From positions 9,618,137 to 9,682,136 of the forward strand of contig OX375872.1 of NCBI GenBank assembly GCA_947359465.1: a stretch of 64,000 nucleotides of DNA, in the 5' to 3' direction. Shown in pieces: positions 55,830-64,000 of the stretch. A program made the position numbers and the translations under genes. The DNA is from Metellina segmentata. Taxonomy: Eukaryota > Arthropoda > Arachnida > Araneae > Tetragnathidae. Each line of letters starts with the position of its first letter. Position 1 is the stretch's first letter. Below the pieces are notes generated by a model. It did not search any database. It was given only the letters and a program-made list of their open reading frames with translations, and had not been told where the DNA came from.

Positions 55830-58290
55830 TTACATAGGCAAAGTTAATAAAATTCTAAGGGCAATATTAATATAAATGTGATAGATAATAATAAACCTGC
55901 GAAAAATTATCTTGAAAATTCCCCGTTTTTTCGAGAGTGGGGAAATGAGTAAATATTCTATTAATTAAATTTTAAGGCTCGTATGTCGGACGAAAGTTTG
56001 GAATATAATGGTTTAGGTAGGCAAATTTATTATTGCCTAACATTTATTTAAAAATAAAACCGCCAAATATTGTCCATACTACCTAATATGAAAATAAGAA
56101 TTTTTTGTTAACTACAACTTGGAATAGATATTTTTATTGGAAACCCGTTTTTCAAAAATTGGTTATTACTATTGTTTTAAGTTAGAAATATTTAAGAATC
56201 TCTATATATTAAAAAAAGTTACAACCGCCGCTGTCGCAGGATGGAAAACTGGATTTTTTCGCTCGATTCTCAAGACGGTTTGCCGATTGAGTACAGATCA
56301 GAATATTACAAGATTAACATGGTTTATTCAAAACTGTACAGGGAACAAAATGGAGAGGTTTTTTTTACTGATATGGCTATCAGTTTAGGGTGCATTAAGT
56401 GTTAAAGTAAAAAAAAGCGAAATCACTAACGACAGGAGTGTTGGTTTGCGAAACAAAAAGTTTTAACAATGCATTATTCTCACGTTTTCCGTCACTTAAT
56501 TACTACACAAATTCAAGTGTTCACTTTCTAAACCTGAAACTCAGAACCTCACTCGTCAAGGAAATCCATAAGACTAAATAATCCATCGGGAAAAAATTCA
56601 GAACAGTTCATTTGCAGGCAGTTTCCCGTATTTACTTTAAATAAGAGAGCCACAATTTAAAAGACCCTATATTGTAAATCATTAAAATAAGCAATGGCAG
56701 ATTTGTTGCGATTTCCTGAATGCCCTTAACTTCAAACGACATTTACGTCAGTTGGTCAGGCGCTTCTTGTCCAGTTTGGGACTTAGCGCAATAAAACCCT
56801 AACATACAATCCGTCAGTCGGTTATAAAAATAAATCGCTTTTTTCAAGACATGCTCGAGCCCTCCAATACGTTTGAAGGATCCAGAGGTGAAACCACTAT
56901 ACAGCAATTTCTTCGAAAATGATATTGTCATCTCGTAGCATTCAAGTGCGAGGGAGAGAGAGCGCGCACCACTTTAAAGCCGTAAAAAAAAGTGATTAAG
57001 TATCGGGCCACCTTTATCACCTAACCATCGGGTATGCTGGGCCACCTTTCTCCACATATTGAGAGGAAGAATTTAATTTCTGGAATCTTTGAAACAATTT
57101 TTTTTTTTTACTTTTAGTTAAATATAAACTTTTACTACACAAATAAAATTTGTTCGAAGTATATTGATAAACTTTTCACACATTTAGGTGTTAGAAAACT
57201 TTCAAATTCGTTATTTTCAAAATCTACTTTTGTGTTGCCCCTAGACCCTTTATTTAATACTCATTTCGGGGAATATATCTCTGAATGCGATATATATATA
57301 AACTGCGTATTTCATTTTAAAAAAACGCCACCCCACTGTGCATTTTTTTACAAAAAAAAATGTCCCAAAACTATTATTTAAACAATTTTAAATAAATCCA
57401 TTCAACAACGCGCTGGACAAAAGTCATAAACCTTTCTGATAAAACCTTCGTAATTTTTTTTTTATGTTTATGGATATTGAGGCGTGTGTGTGTGTGGAGA
57501 TATACGACGGAAATGACTTGGGTAATTGTTTTATTCTAATTAAATTGTCTGCAGTAATTTGTCAAAGGGTCGCCCAACTATCTTGAGTACATGCAGTGTG
57601 TTGACAATGTACGAAATACTTCATGTCCTATAATCTTTTATTTGTTTTCATACATTTTCTTTACACTAATTCTTGAGCCCCACCCCAGAAATCGGACGAC
57701 CCGAGCAAATGCCAAGTTTGGAGGGACCAAATACCCCCTGCCGGCACGTGCCTGTTTGCCCTCCTCTAAATCTGGGCCTGCATCTATTGACAAGAAATGA
57801 AATTAAGAGTCCAAATTTGCTTTTTAAAATTTTTGTAATGTTACTTTAGAAGTTAAAATATAATAACGTTCCTTGATAGTGTGCGTGTGGCGAAATATGC
57901 CCCCCCCCCCGCGCTGTTGGCACGTGCCTGGGGGCCTATGGGAAATTGTCAAAAAAGATCGACAAAATTTAAAAATTAGCTTTTGAGATAATTTTCTTGT
58001 ACTCCAAGGTTGAAAAAAGGAGTCGCAAGTGGCAGCCATGTGCACCATCTACATTTAGCAGTAACCTTCTGAATGCATAATTCTCCACAGTATTTTTTAT
58101 AGAAATAAGAGGGTTCTTGTCTGATAAGTGATTGCGTTAGGATACCTTGCTTTGAAAAAAGCTTAGTGGTGGAAGAATATTGAAACTCGAGAAGTTCTCA
58201 AACGGAATGCAGCCAAGAAAGCGAATAATTCAAAGTTTGTGTTGTTTACATTGTTATCATTTAACCTTTTGACTACGACTGGATATAACA
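55830..58290. other. interval with unassigned repeat fragments
   Basis: 57670-57950 has GC-rich pieces (GGCACGTGCCTG occurs twice, near 57743 and 57920) and a C11 run at 57900-57910, probably transposon debris. (GT)n at 57484-57496. No gene recognised. Confidence 0.35.
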
Positions 58291-58292
58291 AA

Positions 58293-58440
58293 CGCGATTC
58301 TTATAACTTTCAAGGTACAACTTCTGTAAAGGGCCGTAGTCTAAATTTTTTCTTGGCGTGATTCTTATAACTTTCAAAGTACAGCTGATGTACTGGCCGT
58401 TGTCAATTCTTTGTAGGCGCGATCATGGTACCGGCCGTAG
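58293..58440. repeat. short tandem repeat
   Basis: GCGATTCTTATAACTTTCAA followed by GGTACA (58293) recurs as GTGATTCTTATAACTTTCAA (58359) and GGCCGTAGTCTAAA occurs at 58331 and 58433. Confidence 0.6.
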
Positions 58441-58799
58441 TCTAAAGATTAAGTCATTTTTTTACAAAAAGTTAACTCCAACATTACGGAAAACAATTCC
58501 TGAAACATCAAATCGGAGGTTGGCATCTGTATAGGTTACATTCCTCTTGGCACATATCCCATGCTCATGATTCCACACGCACACACCCTTATTTTTTTAT
58601 CGACATTTTAAGAATCATATGTATATATATATATATCCCCTATTATAGTCAATGTTCAAAAAATGATTAATGTACAAGTACATCTTGAAACAAGTGATTT
58701 TAAATTTTGGTTCATGTCAAAATTTAATTACACAGTATGTTTCTGTCAGCGCTTTAATTTGAATCTGCTAAAAAATCTATCCGATAATGACATTTTCTC

Positions 58800-58960
58800 C
58801 GGGACTCACTAAGCGCGTAGTGTAACGCTGTAGCCCTGGGGTTTGAATCCCATTTTAAACTGGGCCTCATTCTAATTAGCCGTTGGATTGTATAAAATGA
58901 CAGCAAAACAAAACTCACTACACTGAATCAAGTTGCGTAGCTGCTGTCAGCAGAGACTTG
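58800..58960 (+). mobile_element. possible third SINE type with degenerate B box
   Basis: A tRNA-like stretch with GCGTAGTGTAACGCTGTAGC (A-box side) and GGTTTGAATCC (58840-58850; one change from the B-box consensus) is followed by GGGCCTCATTCTAATTAGCC, a segment also found at 10813 and 52098. Confidence 0.5.
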
Positions 58961-59169
58961 TTTATTAAAAGAGTATTGTTTATAGGTCACACATTAAAAT
59001 CTGAAGACATGTGTTAAACTCAATCTGCATCATTATTTTCGATACAAAAAGCAGGTTTTTCACATGGAGATTAGCAGGTATGTTTACTAGATGCCATGTT
59101 TACTTCAGTCCGTTGTGATGTGAGTTTTGTGGATATCCTATGAAACTAAACAATTTAAATGAAATAAAC

Positions 59170-59175
59170 TTTATT
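59170..59175 (-). promoter_or_regulatory. possible minus-strand poly(A) signal
   Basis: TTTATT on + (AATAAA on the minus strand) lies at the border between repeat-rich sequence and the repeat-poor 59.2-64 kb block. Confidence 0.25.
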
Positions 59176-61580
59176 TAGGAAAATGGAACAGAAACAACAA
59201 TATTAGATACATGAAACCTATGTACAGAAAACTTCTGAAAGACATTAAAAAAAAAAAACACGCTTTTTCAACTGACTTGTACATACTCGGGAGAAATGCG
59301 CTTGAGACCTAAATAATCGACAGAAACTATAATAGTTTCTCTAAACTTCAATGCAGGATTTCACAGTTAAAATAATTACACTTATTGTATGGTAAGGCTC
59401 ACTTGCACTCAAGTACTTTCCACAACATATTTTAAAAATTAATGGAGAATAAAAAGTTTAAATTTCTATTTCTACCTTTTTTGGTTCAGAGTAGATGAAC
59501 TAAATAAAACAATGGAGTCACTGAACTCAAAATTTTAGTCTGAAATTAATTTTAACTTAAGAGAGTGTCCATTTTTCCTATGGAACCAAGACATTTATGG
59601 ATTAAAGAACTAGATAAGGATTTCACATATATTAAAAACAGGACCATAAAACACACATTTACCCTTCATGCAAAAAAAGGCCTGATTACCTTTGCACAGC
59701 TTGCCTTACCTTACATTACTATCCTAAAACCGAAACCCAATGTCTATCACTAATAAAATTTAAGGGAAATGGTTTAAATGTACATATTTCTTATACAAGT
59801 ACAGTACACGAAATTTGGCATTCACAGAATCAGCATGCAGAGAAATTGTACATTAAAAATGTGACACTTGTTGCCAAAAAAGAAGCTATTTTAATATTTA
59901 TACAGACGATTTTATTTACATGCAAAAAAAAAATTATATAATGCCCATTTAAATAATAAAAATGTAGATTATAATGCCTTAAAAAGTACCCATCAATAAG
60001 GATGTTTGATGAATACAAGACTATTTTATTGCAAAAACAGATTCACATAATATTAAAGCACAAGTTTTTAGAAAATTACAAGCAACACAATTTGCAATTT
60101 CTGAGAAAGAAAGATTGAAAATTTTGTGAAACAAACCTATAGATAAAAACCTGTTAAATTCTGATAATTTTCAAGTTTACTAAGACAAACCTTTACAGCA
60201 ATAAAGGGAGTAGATCTCCCTTTTAAGTGAGCAGTTTGGCACTCTTCAGTGTTGAAATATTCTTTGTAATTATTGAATTACTTTTATATGTAATGTGATA
60301 AGCAGGTATAAAAATTAATATAAGGTTTGTAAAATATGGACATTGATATGATTCAATCCATTTTTGAAGATATACAGCACCTGTAATTTTTGCAACAAAA
60401 ATTTAGCATTACTTGAAGACATCACAATCTTTTCACTCATTTTTCAACACTTTAAGTATTATTTTTTACATTGTAGATACTTTAATATCATTTAGAAAAT
60501 GTGCATAAAATAGGAATGCATTTATTATATCCATAAATCTAAGCACTGTTTTATTGGAAACAAAAGCAACACATTTTTTACAGAAACTATTTTCTACAAA
60601 AAAAAATACATAATATAATCCACCAATTATAATTAAAATTTTATTTCACATGTAATGCACATAAATAACTTCTTTACAACCTCATAAACATTGGTATATA
60701 CTGGAAAAAAGTGTGTTAAAAATTCTATTTTTATATCAATTAAACAAAGAAATTTGAATTCACAATTCCTTATATTAAATTACAATAAAATATAGATGTA
60801 ATGTGAAATAAAATTAATAGGACAATGTAATAAAGATTAAATGTATGGCAATGTTAAGCATAAACAATTGCAGGTTTTGATATGCCAAAAAAAAAAAACG
60901 TGACTAACTTTAAAAATGTCTCTGCATCACGTAATCACCTATGACAAGCTGAGATATCAGAAGTTAACAGACATAACACAAGCCTTTATATATTTTCAAA
61001 TTTAATATATTATATTGAAAATTAGAAGAAAGATTTAGCTCATCTTATTTTCAAATGTGTTGTTATAATACCAAACAAATTATACTTAGATTTATGAGGC
61101 TAGACATACAATACACAAGAAACCAGTTTAAATTTGCTATATTGATATTGGTAGTAAAAACATGAAAGATATTTATAGCATTATGTGGAGTCATAAAACC
61201 TAGTGCTTAGAAAGGTTTTTTTTACTAATGTTGAACAGAAAATTATTCGTTCAAATGCATTTTATTTGAAACCTTAAGAATTGACTTCTATAGCAGCAGT
61301 TATAGTCCTAATGAAGGTAGTCAGGCTCAAATTTTGATATAATGTATGTAAAGGTTAACCTTCCTAATTTACCTACCTAGAGTGTATATTTTTTATGAAT
61401 ATTGAAAGTAGAATTGAAAAGGCACTTTATTCCATTAAAATCCAATAATTTGTTTCAAACTTCTTTTTAATGAGCCATGTTATATTTAAACACACTTAGT
61501 GTTACTTATTCATACAAATGTGAATACATTAAAAATTGTGATATGGGTACAAGCAAAATTAAATCTGATTATAAAATAAT

Positions 61581-61968
61581 GTTACCGATTATAGAATCAT
61601 ATCACTGATTATAAAATCATTAAGTAACTGTAAAAGTAATTACTACTTGCATATGGAAACAAGGTTTGGATTCCTAGGCAAATAGCAAATTAAAAATTTT
61701 AATAAAGCATTTGATGTGAACACCCTCTAGTTTTCAACATTGAAAACAAAAATTTAAATATTACACATTTTAATGTTACCAATTATAGAATCATATCACT
61801 GATTATAAAATCATTAAGTAACTGTAAAAGTAATTACTACTTGCATATGGAAACAAGGTTTGGATTTCTAGGCAAATAGCAAATTAAAAATTTTAATAAC
61901 GCATTTGATGTGAATACCCTCTAGTTTTCAACATTGAAAACAAAAATTTAAATACTACACATTTTAAT
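61581..61968. repeat. 194-bp tandem duplication
   Basis: GTTACCGATTATAGAATCAT at 61581 recurs as GTTACCAATTATAGAATCAT at 61775 and the copies run in parallel to about 61968 with only a handful of substitutions. Confidence 0.95.
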
Positions 61969-62068
61969 ACTTTGAAAAATTAATTGGAAAAACTTAAATC
62001 ATAAAAATATGGGTTTATAATGTTGTTTTACTGGAATATTTGGCCACACGAGTGATAACTGAACTGAA

Positions 62069-62262
62069 AAAAAATGGAACCATCTTCGAAATCCATAAAA
62101 AAATTTCAACATGACACATTATTACTGCTATATCTATAAACTGAAATTAATCATTATGTAAATCTAACGACGTACATAGTGATTAATTTCAGTTTATAGA
62201 TATAGCAGCAAAAATGTGTCACGTTGAATTTTTTTTACGGATTTCAAGATAGTTTCATTTTT
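62069..62262. repeat. long inverted repeat (hairpin)
   Basis: Left arm about 62069-62158, right arm about 62173-62262, loop about 14 nt. The inner part TACTGCTATATCTATAAACT/AGTTTATAGATATAGCAG is perfect; the outer part has scattered mismatches. Confidence 0.9.
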
Positions 62263-62575
62263 TAAAAAGGATAACCTTTTCTTGAGATCCATAAATAAGT
62301 GTTCTTATTAAATTTAAGGAATTCTGTTCAATGAATTTTACTCTAGAATTTCAGTGTACCCTTATACAATTTTAATTAAATTTATATTTGTACTGACAGC
62401 CATTTAAACTTCATACAATATTTCCACTGCAAAACCAGTACAATATATATAACATAAAAATTATATTTCATTTAATAAATATTACCATTTAAAATTGACA
62501 TTTAATAACAAAAATTGAGTACAAACAGAATATTTTTTAGAATTGGATGCAGAAATTTGCAATTTATACAAAGTG

Positions 62576-62579
<4 letters not shown>

Positions 62580-62611
<32 letters not shown>
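62580..62611. repeat. (TA)n microsatellite
   Basis: About 16 uninterrupted AT dinucleotides. Confidence 0.95.
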
Positions 62612-62615
<4 letters not shown>

Positions 62616-64000
62616 AAGCAGGTTAAACACTGAGTTTTTACAACTGTCATATAGAAAATGTAATTTTATAAATTTAAACATAAATAAGGCAATAAATTAA
62701 CACAAAGTGGACACACAGGACTAAATACACAAAATTGACCAGTCAACAGAATAAATATTTCAAACTGGCACATAACACAACAGAGTACACACAAACATTG
62801 AAAAATGTCTTAACTCCTGAATAATGCAGTTTTTAAAATTAAAAAGCGTGTGCACTTTACATTGATAATTACATGTTCATTTATTATTGTACACCATTAT
62901 GCAACTAAATAACCAAGAATGACCAAAGATATGGGTCACTGCAAAACTATAAAGCAGTTTAAGGTTATAAGAGATAATTAGTGGCTAATAAACAAAATGT
63001 GTACAATGATTTGAATTATTTATACAGTGATACAGCACACATTGTATTCCTCTTTTGCATCACTTTACATATTAAAGATTTCACTAAAAGGAAGATGCAA
63101 AATAGATAAACTTTGCATCGTTTTTGGTAACAAAGAAATGTCACAAAAAAAAAGAATGAATGTTAGTTCTTTGAGGGAGCAAAGAAAAGAAAAATTCACT
63201 TATATTTGTCAAGTTGTGGATAAAAAATATTCACAATTAAATGTAATGAAAGTATACAAAACTAAAAATGTTAATTTAAACATTGAGTAAAACAAGTTGA
63301 ATACATTTCACTCAGTCCAGATATCGATTTTATAAATCTAAAATTTTAAATTTCATTCTAAAAATTAATTGAAAAATGCAATCAAGATATGTTAAAGAAA
63401 TTAAGTAGAATTAAAGGGAAACACATGAAACATTTCCATCATTGTATTTTTAATATTATTTTATACACATCTAATATAATTTGAAATAATCAAATACTTA
63501 TCATATGTACTCAAACTAAAATTCTAAACACATCAATAGTTTATGTGAGCTGAGCTCTGTAACTATAAAAATATAATACTCAAGACATACAATTTTGAGA
63601 GAAAAATGGACATAAATAAATAGGCTCCAAAGAAGCAAGTATTATTTATTTAAAAATCCTATGAGCACTGCTCAAGTCTGGGAGTATTATTAAGATTTAA
63701 AAACAAGTAAAGTAATAAAGTATTAAAAATAAATTGCGTAATTAAAATTTTTATCATTGCATTCAATTGAATATATATGTTTTATACAAATATGAAGAGC
63801 ATTTAAGGCAGGTCATAAACAACAAAATAAAGACTGTATACTCCAACATAATTTCCAATTGCATAAATCAATTAGATTTATTTTATAAAATCAAAATGAT
63901 TTATACATTTTCAATGTTTAACAATGATGGGTAGGAATAACAGACAAATAAACAATTCAAGAAAATAATAAGCAATTACATAATGCTTTTCATAACAGGC

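Larger units (their letters stand above)
59176..64000 (-). other. repeat-poor AT-rich block, possibly a long 3' UTR
   Basis: About 4.8 kb with no transposon fragments recognised and no convincing coding frame (the 63027-63290 frame on + is lysine-rich and looks like chance). The change from the transposon-dense neighbour is abrupt. It could be the 3' UTR or flank of a minus-strand gene beyond the window. Confidence 0.3.

Noticed and set aside
49640..62611. (TA)n runs as transposon ends
   Set aside because: Simple microsatellites without flanking inverted repeats.
63027..63290. 87-codon + strand frame as a small gene
   Set aside because: Lysine/isoleucine-rich composition expected from AT-rich sequence, no domain, and no clear context.

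Overview
The window looks like animal nuclear DNA: AT-rich, full of introns, and crowded with decayed transposons. The SINE families, the mix of hAT, piggyBac, mariner and Harbinger relics, and the style of the transposase fragments suggest an arthropod, and I lean towards a spider. That placement is inference from transposon style, not from a marker gene. There are no rRNA genes, convincing tRNA genes, CRISPR arrays or bacterial features.

The only host protein-coding gene I can support is on the + strand. Eleven exons with matching splice phases run from 14214 to 49432 and end in a SWIB/MDM2 domain, encoding 665 residues in view. The 5' exons and start codon are not seen. One exon (22257-23543) carries a proline/serine-rich region with a perfect-period 27-bp tandem repeat. 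The last SWIB helix appears to be encoded twice, by two phase-compatible terminal exons (near 48391 and at 49365). This is the most interesting host-gene observation.

The rest is mostly mobile DNA, much of it in the introns of this gene. From 1 to 13000 there is the end of a Tc1/mariner-superfamily element, repeat pairs, hAT and Harbinger fragments, a SINE with a Harbinger-like element nested inside it (itself holding a hAT relic and a hAT non-autonomous element), and a decayed mariner. From 14600 to 28000 there is a piggyBac pseudogene, a pogo-like MITE, a SINE, several CAG...CTG hAT-like elements and a piggyBac MITE. From 29867 to 35754 a Ty3/gypsy-type LTR element with a SCAN-like Gag lies inside a hAT-like element. 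From 36000 to 47200 there are more hAT relics, a SINE with a 13-bp target duplication, and a second four-level nest.

Downstream of the gene, 49433-59150 holds scattered repeats, including a hAT-like element with a SINE inside it, a hAT dimerisation-domain relic and a possible third SINE type. The last 4.8 kb (59150-64000) is A/T-rich and nearly free of transposons. It holds a 194-bp tandem duplication, a ~90-bp-arm hairpin and a TA microsatellite, and may be the 3' UTR or 3' flank of a convergent minus-strand gene lying outside the window.
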